Below, one piece after another: positions 38,483-49,687 of a stretch of DNA of 64,000 nucleotides. The position numbers were made by a program, and so were the translations under genes. Source of the stretch: Gnomoniopsis sp. IMI 355080 (Eukaryota > Ascomycota > Sordariomycetes > Diaporthales > Gnomoniaceae); NCBI GenBank assembly GCA_027946555.1, contig JAPEVC010000012.1, positions 62,001-126,000 of the forward strand. The letters run 5' to 3'. Below the pieces are notes generated by a model. The model saw only the letters and a list, made by a program, of their open reading frames with translations. It was not told the DNA's origin and did not search any database. Within the stretch, counting starts at the first letter, position 1. Every line of letters begins with the position of its first letter.

Positions 38483-39988
38483 GCCTCCTGAATATCCATT
38501 CTTCCGACGCAATGGTCATATTGCTCCTCCTGGACACAACGCCCCGATTCAGAGCACTCAGGGCAAGCAAGATGAGTTGAATTTTGCTTCTGGTGGTGGT
38601 ATGGATGGTCGTCGGTATGTTTCCCTCACCTCTCCCTCGTTACCCAGCACCTCCCCCAAACATCAATCTGACTGCTTTGGAAAAAGTGATGGCACCGGCA
38701 ACGGCAAAGAAGTCCCAGAGCAGATACCTGCCCTCATAAAAGTTGGACCTTGTTACAATGGTCGGCTTGCTCCTGGCCTTGGATGGTGTAAAGTCCTTCC
38801 ACCTTCTACCACCAGCAACCAGATTCTGCCAGCTGGAACCGTCTCTGGTACCCAGGGCCATCATCTTGAGGAATTGATCTCCGAAAGCCAGCCTCTAGAT
38901 CCCAATATCTCCGGCAGACGTTTCAGTCCCCCTCCACAAGTTTCCGACTACTCTCTGCTCCCAATGCACAAGTGTTTCGCGCTCGCGTCTACACGCGTGG
39001 TAAGTTTGATGACCTGGCCAAACTCCTTCTGGATCGATCATCAAATCACTCACATCCTACTCAGTACGACAAGAACCTGCGATGTGACAGATGTGGCGGC
39101 CGCTCCGACTTGGGCTGGTACTACCGCTGCTGCCATGAGATCGATGCGCGTCTCTTCGAGTCCATCCGTAACGGCAACAAGGTAAGGACCTACTGAAAAG
39201 CTTTCTCATAATATCTCGCAAGTACACACCACGCTGACCATTTCCAGGAGCACTACGATGAAATCGGCGAGTCGCTCATTCAAGACATGCAAGAGCCTAC
39301 TCGTGGTCCTGCCGCCCGTCAAGACAAACTCAGCCTTCTCAATGAGCTGCCAGCCGACCAGCTCGACGATCTCAGCGCTCCACAGCTCGCCAAGGTCCTC
39401 CGTCAGCGCGAAGGCGCCATCAACACGGCCCTGGCTGATCGTTATGGTACCCTAATTCCGCCCCCAGACGAGTTGCCCTTTCTCTTGCCTCCAAGCGAGG
39501 AGTGCAAGGCTTCGCTGTGCCCCAGTTGCGGTCGCGGTGGAGGAGGCGAGCAGCAGAGCTTCCTGAACCTGGACGGCGTGCTGAAGGGTGATGTCCCCCC
39601 TACTGCGGCCGTCGGCTTCGGCTTCCGTGCGCTGGGTGGACGTCCCGTTGCGAACGCGAACATCGTCAAGAACCTAGGTCTGCGCGACCCCAAGACTGGT
39701 CTGTTGCCGGATCAGCAGGCGAAGATTCCTGCTGCTGAGAGTGGGATTAGTGGCGATATGAACGAGGAGGTGAAGGATGCCAAGCTTGTTGGGCACGCTG
39801 TGGCTCTGAAGGTGGACGATGCTGAGACGTCCGAGGACTCAGAGGGTCCCAAGACTCCTGACAGCTCCCAGAAGGCCGATGACAGCGATGAGGATTTCGT
39901 CTCGCTCTACATGGACTCTGAGGGAAACAACGCCGACCCTATCCACGATGACGCGCATTCTGGTCACACTGAGGGTAATGAGAATTAG
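38334..39988 (+). CDS. Uncharacterised protein with N-terminal repeats and CxxC motifs
   Basis: Predicted exons 38334-38999, 39065-39181, 39248-39988 (507 residues). Not recognised. The middle has a possible zinc-binding cluster CDRCGGRSDLGWYYRCC (encoded by exon 2) followed by a charged helical region (EHYDEIGESLIQDM, PADQLDDLSAPQLAKVLRQR) and a second pair in LCPSCGRGGG. The C-terminus is acidic, Ser- and Asp-rich. The N-terminal 200 residues are Pro/Ser-rich and contain repeated modules: MADKLVDS/MADKLADS, GHNASPG/GHNAPI, and EEVP/KEVP blocks. Because the repeat includes the ATG and its context, translation could begin at 38334 or at 38460. Exon 2 and 3 frames and the GTAAG/CAG junctions support a real gene; the function is unknown. 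Confidence 0.75.
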
Positions 39989-40491
39989 ACGTGCGGCGGG
40001 AGGATTTGTGATTGGACATCCAAGGCATCCAGTCTAGTCATTCTGGTATAGCATCGAAGGATAGAGCTGCCTTGGTACCAGCATGCTGATGGTAAGGGCT
40101 CTTATTTCTCCAGGATACCATCCTAATGCTAGAGAGAGCGCCTGATCCGGGGGTTTCAGTCACATAGAGTACGTCAGCCAGAACCAGGTCAATCACACTC
40201 CATTCAAAGTCCGATAAGGCGCCCTCTGTGTGACCTGTCCTTTCAAAGTGCCTTCCTTGCACATGAGCAACTATTGGTCTTCCGGACAATATGTCGATTG
40301 CGTGGGCGCCTTCAAAATGCAAATTCCCATCTCAATCCGAAGCTCATTTCTCGGAGAAAAGACCACCCAACCCTGGTAAATCGCATCTAGGATTTTTCCA
40401 TATTTCAACGGGTAGTATGTCTGCCGTGCGATAGGTATGTGACATATGGGCTGGATTCCCAAAGTCTAACCATTCCATTCACGTCCGAAAA
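39989..40491. other. Convergent interval
   Basis: About 500 bases between the stop of the CxxC-protein gene and the stop of the small minus-strand ORF. No feature recognised beyond presumed 3' ends. Confidence 0.55.
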
Positions 40492-40977
40492 TCACATACT
40501 CCGCCACCCAATGCCCGACCTCTCACTCCCCGGGCCGTAAGTAGCATCCGGCATGCCTAACACTGATGGTCTCTTCAGTTGTTCTTCAATCCGGAAATAG
40601 GGATTTCGTCCCAGCACATATCGCCCACTCTCATCGCCAGGCAGATACGCCGAAAGCAACCCTCCACCGCCCGCTGGAAACTCCGCCCCAGGATCATCAA
40701 AGTCATCTTGACCAAAGCCAGCGGCGGAAAGCACGTAGGCATTGTTGCGGCATTCCCAACCGCAGTAGTCCTCCGAATAGAGGGTCCAGATGTTCTCCGG
40801 CCGAGGGTCGCAGTCGTCTGGCAAATCGAACGGAGTCTTGTCTAGGTTGTCCGGCTCCCAGGCCTCAGGCTCGGTGATGCGCATGAGTTGTGATAAAACG
40901 GCGGTGCATGAGGTATAGGAGAGGAGATCTGGGGGTGGATGTCCGCAGAGGGGCATCTGACGAATATAAATGCACAT
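40492..40977 (-). CDS. Hypothetical small acidic protein, 161 residues
   Basis: Intronless minus-strand frame starting MCIYIRQMPLCGHPPPD. It has spaced Cys/His residues (C2, C11, H13, then a DYCGWECRN segment), Trp-Ser-type aromatic patches, and an acidic middle (DDCDPRPENIW). The M-C-x-x-Y...C-G-H opening resembles a style seen in many uncharacterised filamentous-fungal proteins, but I cannot name a family. No signal peptide or membrane segment is apparent. It may be an orphan or lineage-restricted gene; the codon pattern and length favour a real gene over a chance frame, without proof. Confidence 0.55.
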   Translation of the reverse strand: MCIYIRQMPLCGHPPPDLLSYTSCTAVLSQLMRITEPEAWEPDNLDKTPFDLPDDCDPRPENIWTLYSEDYCGWECRNNAYVLSAAGFGQDDFDDPGAEFPAGGGGLLSAYLPGDESGRYVLGRNPYFRIEEQLKRPSVLGMPDATYGPGSERSGIGWRSM

Positions 40978-42232
40978 GGCTGGAGGATTGGATGGCAGGG
41001 CAACGTGAAGGGCGCGTATTGCTGAGGCTGAGGTAGACTTTGCTCGACAATGAGTGGTGATTGTAGGTCTCTACTCGTAGGCGTGATAGACCGAAAGCTC
41101 CGGCAGTCCTAACTGTGATACTACAGCGGAAATGCGCGGCAAGCTCAACTCGACCACCCAATGCTCTACTCAAAAGGTCAGCCTGCTCTGATTGAAGTTT
41201 TCACTCTGTCAAAATGATCCAAGACTCACATCCTACAGGCTTGCCATGGTGCGTCAGAGCAGAGGCTCTTCCTTTAATCTCTTTCTGCTTCCCAATTCGA
41301 GCAGGCAAGCCGTACGTAACGTGCAGTCTGGTTGTGTCATCGACTGTTACAAGCGCCAAACCGTATGCAAACCTAAACACCAATATGTCAAACCAACAAT
41401 AGTTGACCAAAGCCTCAAGAAGACAAACTACAAGAAGGCCCAGGAAGTTTGGTAGCATGTTGGTGGTGTCTCAGGCAATAGAGCGTCTCCGGGTGGCATC
41501 GTAACGTCAGCCATATGGACAAAATCTCAGGAGAAGGAAGTTCGAAATGCCGTCGAAACAAGTGGCAACGGAGCTGAAATTTGAGCAAGCAAAGGAGTAT
41601 GGATATGCCATGGTAACATGACAGTAGGATGGAGACCAGACCGGAGAAGGAGAGGACTTCAGACGGCAAACTTCCGCCAGACAAGCTTGGGTCTAGTCTA
41701 GGGGATGATTTGCCGAGCCTCATTATAGTACTGGCAAGCTCCTCAGCGGAGGATAGTCAATATTGAACGCCAAACCGTTTCGGTCCCGATCATATTATTT
41801 CAACTATGTCCAAGACAAAATAGGAAAGTACCACCAATCGAACACAGAGCTGTGTTTATGTACGACAGAAGGTGGAACAGGCTTGAGCCTCAGAATACCC
41901 GGCTCGTGTGTGACGAAGGCGTTACACAGAGTTTGACGGCTCAAACCATGGCCAAGATTCAGAAAGACAAGTAGGGTATCTCAATTTGGCCCTGCAACCT
42001 GATTGCCAAACAATCTCAGAACGAAAACTCAGGAAACAGCCTTTGCGATGAGAGAGAAAAACAAAGATATGAAAGATCCTCCGAAACCGATGCGTGATGA
42101 CGAGAACCATTCGATGATGCCCCAACCATGCTTGTTCTATTGCCACATATAACGATCCCTCCAAACTTCCGGAAAATGCTTACGACTTCGAGCAGAATCC
42201 CGCAAGCGGTTCGTTGTGCTGCTATGCATACT
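40978..42232. other. Intergenic interval
   Basis: About 1.25 kb between the small hypothetical gene start and the alkaline phosphatase stop, both on the minus strand. Only short unconserved frames; no RNA gene or repeat recognised. Confidence 0.55.
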
Positions 42233-44172
42233 CTAGACGATCCAGTATGACGGCTCCTCTTCCATCTCAAATCCCATCAACTTGTCGGTCGAGATGGCAG
42301 CAAGTGACTCTTTCCAATTCATCTTTTCCTTCAGCTCTTTAGTGACAGCCTCAGTGTCAACTTCCAAGTAACCCCTGAGGAACTTTCCAACGTCGGTGTT
42401 TTCGACATTGCCGTGTATGTCCTCGGCGTGCGGACCTCCAGAAGAGTAAATGTTCACATCAACCGCGGAGTGGCCGTGAGTGGACCAGCCAATCCTAGCT
42501 CGGCGGCTGACCATCTGTGAGAATGTGTAAAGTGCGTGTATGGGATCATGTGCAAGCTTCTTCAATTCTGAGTCTCTTGCGTCGCTTATCCCTAGCCCGC
42601 TGATCACCAAATTTGTGTTGATCCAGTCTTCAAGGTCGTCTTGAGCTGTGGGGTTGTCCTGGATGGATCGGAGATGCTCGTGTAGTTTGTGAGCAAGAAG
42701 CTGAGAGGATGCATTGGCCTTGGCCAGTACCGAGGGATACCAGTTGTAGACCGGATCTTCAGCGTTAGGTGATTCTGCGAAGTGTTAGAAACTTTTCGAT
42801 CATAGGCCCTGGAATTGAGCAAGACCAAATCGTCCAGATGTGGGTCAAGTTTGTCTTCCTTGAACCTAAATCCAAATCTGCTCGTACATCCTTCGCCGTT
42901 GAGGTACTTACGCCAAGCGGTTGCCAGCCCTCCAGTCTCATGATCACTGGTTGCCACGAGTAGACCTTGGGTCTTGCTGTTCTCAAGAAAATCCGCAACG
43001 GCTTTGAAAGTTTTGTCGTACTCCAGGACCTCCCTGACTTGAGCGGCCGGGTCGTTGAAGTGACCTGCGTGATCGATGCGGCTGCCCTCAATCATGAGGA
43101 AGAACCCTTGGTCGCTGTCCTTAGTTGCAATTTCAAGAGCGCGCAATGCAGTCGTTGCCATTTCGCTCAGACTTGGGTAGACATCGGCCATGTTTTTGCG
43201 GTCGATCTCAAACGGAACATCAGTACTAGCGAATAAGCCAAGGGTAGGGAGGGTGACATTTTCACCAGCCCTCAGTCGGTCGAAGCCAGCACGGTTGTCT
43301 GTGTATGTCCAACCGTGCTTGTCTTGTGCAATCTGAGCAACATCAATGTCGTCCTCGCGGCAGCTCCCCTCGGTTGTGTTTGGGAGGAAATGGCACCGCC
43401 CGCCCCCTAGCATGAGGTCTACGACCCTTCCCAGCACGCCTTCACCGATTTCCTGCAGCGCGATTTCGTTCTCCTTTTCCCTTGCATCCACGTGGCTAGC
43501 AAAGCACGCTGGTGTTGCATCAGTGATATCGGTCGTGACGACCAGGCCTGTCTTGTAGCCTGCCTTCTTAGCGGCTTCCAGCACTGAGCCGCAGGGCGAG
43601 AAGTCCGGCAGCACTGATATGGCCCCGTTGTAGGTCTTCTCGCCACACGAGAAAGCTGTTGCCCCTGCTGCGGAGTCTGTAACCAGCCTGTCACTCGACC
43701 TTGTGCGACTGGCACCCCAGAAGTGCTTATCTAGTGTCAAGCTGTCGCCGTATTCCAGTCCTTCTACAAGCTGCCGGTAAGATCGTGTGAGAGATAGCGA
43801 GGCCGGCCCCATACCATCGGACACCATAAACACAAGGTTCCGTTTGCCTGAGGGCTTGGAAAATTGCCCGGTTTGTTGGTTGTGTTGTAATAGTGCCGCG
43901 AGGACGATGATGACGGCGGTAGCCAGGAGGGCCCAGATGAACAGGACGATCTCGCGCAACCGGGTGGACCATCCTTCACGGTTGGGTGAGGTGCCCCGGA
44001 TGGCGTTGTCTTCCTCCTCGGCCCGCTCGTCCGATCGTGCGGAGTCGATTGACCGCCGCGAGGCGGCCAGTAAGGGCGTGCGGTTGGAAGCCTGTGAGGG
44101 TTCGAGGAGCACGTGGTCAGTTGATCTGCTGGTATATGAAAGGATTTGAGTACTTTTCGTACAACTTACCAT
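42233..44172 (-). CDS. pho8: Vacuolar-type alkaline phosphatase (Pho8 family)
   Basis: Exon 42912-44172 joined to 42774-42233 (600 residues if the start region is unspliced). A cytosolic N-terminus is followed by one membrane segment (about 75-95), the type II topology of yeast Pho8. The luminal domain has VSDGMG (117-122), TDSAAG with the nucleophile Ser 167, IDHAGHFND and TSDHETGG metal ligands. It hydrolyses phosphomonoesters in the vacuole, and in yeast is processed by vacuolar proteases. The 137-base intron at 42775-42911 restores the family sequence TAWQSPNAEDPVYNWYP. The ATG at 44172 directly abuts GTAAGT. A 78-base intron 44169-44092 (branch CTGAC, end CACAG) would keep the frame and give MASNRTPLLAASRR, which looks more like a usual N-terminus (574 residues). 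Confidence 0.92.
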
Positions 44173-45278
44173 GGCTTCCGGTCTTTCGGCTAGCGCTCTA
44201 TTTACGCGAGGCGAAGTAGAGCGTTGAAGACAATGTTGTGGTACGAAGGAAAGGTCTACTGGGTTCCAGGAGCTCCATTGTCAGAGGATTATCAGTTATC
44301 ACAAGAATGCCTGCCGCTGCAAGCCACGAGCAGTCACTAGGTTGTCAGTTGAGGGTTTATCTCAGAAAGTCAGATAGGATAACCCTCTATTCATGCTTAG
44401 GATCATCCTTCCCGAGCATGTAAAGGTCTGAGCTATGTGAGACAAATCCCAGCTCGCTGCAACCATGCAGGCCATGCAAGACATGCTTGATCGCGCAGCG
44501 TCACAAGGCCAGAGCTCGACCAATCATCTTACACTGCTTAGCTATTTGGACCCACAATCGGGAGGAGGACGACTCGCATGTGTTCGTTCAAACGCACCCG
44601 ATGCAACCCTGTGAGCCAGCAATGCCTCCACGAGCATTCACGATTGGCGGCTTGATCATTGAGGCTCTCAGAGACAAGAGAGCGCGACTGAGAGCTATAC
44701 AGCATAGATCCCTACCCTCACCAACTCTAAAAACCTCGTATCCCGCCTAGGCTACCCAGGCCAGGTACACGTGCTCAGGTGTGTACAGTGTTGATCTACT
44801 TTAGGTAGGTACTCAGTGAACTCGAGGTGGTGAAGATTACCCACCCTTTTTAGGCCAGTCGTGAAAGGAACACGGAGACCCCACACTCGCATTTCGATTT
44901 GTATTATCGTTTAAATATGTCGCATTCTGCATGTCCTTCATTCTTCCTGATATCCGGCCAGCTTTTAAGTCATTACATCAAGACAACCACGGACGAAGGG
45001 CATCTTCCAATCATGTCAAACCCTTCCTTCGGACTCCATCCAAGTCCCTTCATCATTATGCTTCCCAGGACTGGCTCAGTCCACGCCCAATGTCCTCTAC
45101 GCCTGCACATTTGTACGTGTAATAGTACGAAGGTATACCAATGCCACGCTTCCCCTCACTCAGCGAGCAACCCGTCGATGAATTTGATTTTTGGGACTGC
45201 GAGATCGTCTTTGTGTGCACGCGTTCAAATTGCGCACGAGCAATCCACATTTTCCCAATCACACCAGTTTCATGTCCA
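44173..45278. other. Intergenic interval upstream of pho8
   Basis: About 1.1 kb between the pho8 start and the F-box gene stop. Holds a TTTAGGTAGGTACT stretch near 44800-44812, related to the TAGGTA palindromes elsewhere. No gene recognised. Confidence 0.55.
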
Positions 45279-46986
45279 CTAGTCAGAAAGGTCTGACATC
45301 TCATCCTCCGACGGGTCTCGCCAATATTGGAAATCAAAGCCTCCACCAGGCATCGTGGCAGCTAAGTTCGACAGCGTATTCACTTGACTTGGTGAAATGA
45401 TGGCCTCACTCTGCTGGGCCATGACTGACAAGTGAAAGCCGTGACGAATTCCGATCGATTTGACAGTCTTCAGGAAGTCTCTGATTCCTTGGAAAGTGAA
45501 AATTGAAGAGCCCATGATGTTGATGGTGGTCAGACTTGGCATCCCAGAGAGCGGCTCCCAGATCGCGTCCGTGAGAAATTCACCGTCAAATTGGAGAGTC
45601 TCGAGGTTGGGGAGACATTCTTTGATCTGGGATAAGTCGCTTGGGGAAAGCTGGAGATGTTCGGTGTACGTGATGTCTAGATCTTTCAATTTCTTACAGT
45701 CGCAGATCGAGTCCACGAAGGTGTCGTGCCGGACCCCATTGTTGTCTATGACTTCTGCGGTTGAACGAAATTGGAGACTTTCAAGGTCGGACTGGCTCCC
45801 GAGCGAAGTGTAGAACGCCTCCTCATCATCGATGAGCTTGACGTCGAGGTCCTTGAGGCGTAAATCGGATGACTTGAGAGCTTCAGACAGCATTTTACTT
45901 GCACCACCTAGATTCTGAATGCTCAACTTGCGGAGGTGTGTGCTTCCCTTCAACCATGTTGCTACGTCGATGAGAGGGTCTTTGTCACCCGCTGCCCATG
46001 CGCTGGGCGGGGACGGTGTCGATGATTGTATCTGAAGAGACTCCAGATATGGACAAGCGCTCAAGAGATGCAGGAAGGCCAGCGAAGTATTTTGCAGGCT
46101 CGATAGGTTCAAGGTTTTCAGAGACAAAGAGTGCTGCATCAGACCTTCTAAGGTTTCGTAGCCAATTTCGTTGGTGCTTAGGACGGCAAAGGTCTCGAGC
46201 GAGTTCTGCTGCAGGGCGCGAAAGAAAGCAGACATATTCTCGTCCACGGTTGGTCCACGGATGTGATAACAGGTGAGGTCACGAAAGGCCGGGCAGCTTT
46301 CGCGAATAGCATTGCCAACCTCCTCGGTCAAGACGGAGCCATCTCGAATGGAGAGTGTCGTCAATGTCGACAAACGTGAGGTCCATACGGCGAGCAGCGG
46401 TGTCGGCAAATTCCCGCCTTCCAAGCTGGTGAGCTGGACAGCCTTGTTCTCCTGCTCTGCGGCGTCTTTGGCGTACTTAGTAATGGTATCACCGACCTTC
46501 TCAATGATCTTCTGCATTTCCAAGATGGGTTTCCCGTAGCGGGTTTTGCTTGAGCCGCTGACAATCTCAAACTCCTTCATAGGACCTTTGAAGAAGCGAG
46601 GTCTCAGACTCGCATTGATCGCTACATCGTTGAGTAGAGATTCCAAATCACTTAGCCCTAGGAACTTCAGCCAGAGGCAGTAGGGATGTGCAGTGACGCC
46701 GACGCTGGACAAGATTATAGATCGCCACATTTCCGCCCAGGGAAATTTGCCGTAACTGGTAGTGCCCACATCATCCGAGCTTGTTGGGTCATTGATACTG
46801 GTCAATGTCAGTGTCGGCTCCCGCACAAGCAAGAGGCGTCTCATACCTGTATAGCAGCGGTAGGGCATGCAAAGCCCAGCCCTTACAGACCAGGCCACAG
46901 TTGAAAAGACTCTTGAAGTCCTGTTGCCTTTGCAAATCTTGACAGACAAGCCACCAGATCTCCTGTGGAACATCTCGAATGACCAT
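45279..46986 (-). CDS. F-box / leucine-rich-repeat-like protein
   Basis: Predicted exons on the minus strand: 46986-46847 and 46797-45279 (552 residues), with a 49-base intron. The N-terminus MVIRDVPQEIWWLVCQDL... with VCKGWALHALPLLY fits an F-box, the Skp1-binding motif of SCF ubiquitin ligases. The remainder shows irregular leucine-rich segments (LETFAVLS, LKTLNLSSL, LESLQIQS, LRKLSIQNLGG, LKDLDITY, LETLQFDGEF) typical of fungal F-box-LRR substrate adaptors, and an acidic C-terminus. The substrate cannot be predicted. An in-frame ATG upstream at 47082 would lengthen the N-terminus by 32 residues, but the F-box usually starts near the initiator in this group. Divergent from rad9. Confidence 0.82.
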
Positions 46987-47859
46987 GCTGAAGATGTTTG
47001 CGCGCGTTCTGGCGGAGTTGTACCGTCCTACGTGTATTCGTTGGGATTTGTTGACCAAAGTCCCATTGGTTGCGGACACCAATTAAACGCGTCCAGAAAT
47101 ATGTAATTATGCGACACTCAGCAAGTTGCAATAAGCAGAAGCAAGCTTGAAGGTATCGGATAATTGTGAAAGAGAAGTAGGTGAAGCCAGACGAGCTTTA
47201 CCTAAGCCACTACCTGGTCGGTGGATGCTGATGAGGGAGCGAGGTTGAACTTACTGTTGGTTGATGTCATTCCCAATGCCGCACATGGCGGCCGGGATAG
47301 AGGGTCTGGCAGCCTGTAAGCTTGTTTAATGGGTCCCTGCAGCGATCGAGGCGGAGAGAACCCCCGGCTTTGGCGCGTCAGCGCGTCAACGAACCACTAA
47401 ACCCGCGTCCCTGGATAGTAGACTACAACGTTAGACTCAACCGCTGTCAAATTAGAACTTTGTATCTTTTCGTAGCCCACTCCGACGGTGTGCAAGTACC
47501 CAGCCAACTTAATGCTATATTCGACTCCAGTGCCATAATGATCTCGGTGCAAATTTCATCCCTCTAAATATCTCGAGATCAAGCTTAAAGTTCCTGTACT
47601 TACCTATCTCATAGCCTTACCGGCTTCGCAATACCAGACTAGAGATATTCCACGACAATCAACGCGAGATCTGCTCCAGGCACGCGCGATCCACTCCAGC
47701 AAGAGCACGACGTATTCTGGACAATTTGTAACCCTTGAACTACCTCCCCATGAGCGCCAATACACCATTGAACATCATACAATAACCTCCTCCATCCGAA
47801 TGCCCTCAAACACCGCATCTGACACTTCCTTTCGGACAGACCAAAGGGTTTGAATTACC
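46987..47859. promoter_or_regulatory. Divergent promoter interval of the F-box gene and rad9
   Basis: About 870 bases between two start codons on opposite strands. No named factor site could be assigned; no gene recognised. Confidence 0.5.
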
Positions 47860-49460
47860 ATGGCCCTCGTCAGCTTCACCCTCAGCGAAGAGGGCGTTGG
47901 CGCCTTCAATGATGCGCTCATGTGCGTCAACAAGTTCTCTGACGATGTTTCTCTCGAGGTCCGAAAGGACAAGGTAAGCATCTCTTAACCCGACGTGGAC
48001 ACCTCACAAGGCATTCAACTGATCTGCGCCTAGCTAGTCCTCACGGCGCTCAACCTCACCAAGTCCGCATATGTCTCCTTCACATTCGCCGCCAACAGAT
48101 TTTTCTCGTGTTTTGCTTTCGACGGCAACTCGCAGTACCGCGAGAAGTTCTTCTGTATGATGTACATCAAGGGATGTCTCCTACTTTTCGCGACAGCTTT
48201 TTCTGGCGCTAACTGGTAGAACAGGCACTGCTGTCTGTCTTTCGCACCCGTACCGGAGGAGACCCAGGAAACCGCGAAAATGTCACCACGATAGAAAGGT
48301 GTGAGGTCGCCATCGACGATGGCCCAGGAAAGAAGAGCCGCTTCATTGCCAAGATTTTCTGTAGGAACGGTATCACTGCCACCCATCGGCTCTCCTTTGA
48401 GCCTAAGTCTCCAGTCCACGCCAAATTTGATAAGAATGAGGCCGTCTACCACTGGACCATCAACTCTCGGACTCTTCGCTCCCTGATGGAGCACTTTGGT
48501 CGAGGCATTGATCTTTTGGACATCAACACCGATGGCGAGAGCGTAGTCAACTTTACGTGCTTCACAGAAAAGCAAGTCAGCATTAACAACGAGGGTATGT
48601 GCATTGGATCTTGGATGTCTGCTAACTATTACTAATGACGATTCCAGCTGTTTTGAAGAAGCCACTTCATACTTCCATCGCCGTCGAGATGGACGAGTTT
48701 GACGAAATTGATGTGCCAGAAAATCTCCATATCATCATTAGTGTCCGAGACTTCCGTGCCATCCTCCAACACGCCAACTGGACAAGTACAGAGCTGAATG
48801 CAGCCTATTCGAGACCAGGCCGTCCGATGAAAATCTCGTACAACGGCGATGGTATCATCTGTGAATTCATCCTGATGACAGTGGACGAGAAGAGCACGAC
48901 CTCAGCCCAAAGGAAGGGCAACCCCCAAGCCATCGCGAAGGCTACCAGACCAGCTCTCGATGCGGCCTCTAGTGGCAGGCCTGCCTCAGGAGCGGAAGAC
49001 AGGGCGCGACAGCCAAGTCCCTCTCAACAACAACAGGAGCAGCGACAACGTTCTCAAATGCCACCTCCTCCGCGACGGGCACCTCCGCGCTCATCGCAGT
49101 TCGATATACGAGCACCTACCAAGCAACCCCCATCCACTCTGAAATCTGAATCGCTTTTCCTTCCTCAGCCTGATGATGATGCGCAATGGGCACCTTTCGA
49201 CAATGACGAAGATGACGAGGAAGGCGAGAATGCCAGATTGGAGTGGGATGCTAGCAATGAGCCCGTAAGTAGCCTTGTACCTGTGTGGATCCTGAACCGG
49301 ATGCTGATCCTGACTGTAGGCTTCGACAATGCGCATGAGCGACTATTTTCACAATGTCCAGAGCAACCCTGTGGAAGAAGCGAGCGAACATCTGCCGTCG
49401 GCACTAGAGCCCACACAAAGATTGGACGATGTACGCAAGTTTGGGCTCTTCTCAGGCTAG
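47860..49460 (+). CDS. rad9: Rad9 subunit of the 9-1-1 checkpoint clamp
   Basis: Predicted exons 47860-47973, 48034-48171, 48225-48594, 48648-49264, 49320-49460 (459 residues). The first about 290 residues form the two PCNA-like domains (MALVSFTLSEEGVGAFNDAL..., ALLSVFRTR, RDFRAILQHANW). The tail is Gln/Pro/Ser-rich and acidic and ends RLDDVRKFGLFSG, a conserved fungal Rad9 ending. With Rad1 and Hus1 it forms the clamp loaded at damaged DNA, which activates ATR/Mec1-type signalling. Anomaly: the second intron (48172-48224) has a good branch CTAAC and ACAG end, and continuing frames fit only if it is removed, but its 5' end reads GGATGT instead of GTATGT. Reading through meets TAG at 48217-48219. 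No nearby GT gives a workable frame. Either a non-canonical site, a sequence error or a damaged allele. Confidence 0.86.
48172..48224 (+). other. rad9 intron 2 with non-consensus 5' end (GG..AG)
   Basis: Required by frame: the exon before ends ...MYIK and the exon after begins ALLSVFR, as in the family. The 53-base interval has a GCTAACT branch and an ACAG acceptor, but begins GGATGT, one base away from the common GTATGT donor. Confidence 0.65.
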
Positions 49461-49687
49461 ACAAAAATGCCTGGGTGATATGCTCGGCGGTTGACAGCGT
49501 TCTCGAGTTTGCGCACTTGCTGGCGTGTGGTATAGGTGGAGAGTGCTGTAAGACGTGTGGACCTGTTCGGCTCGGGAGGAGGCGAAAGTCCAAGTGCGAC
49601 CGCTAGGAGGTCGATCATCTTGAAAGCTTTACACCACAAGAAGGCGTTACAAATGCGAGGTATGCTTTGCATGGCGCGGCGCAAGGA

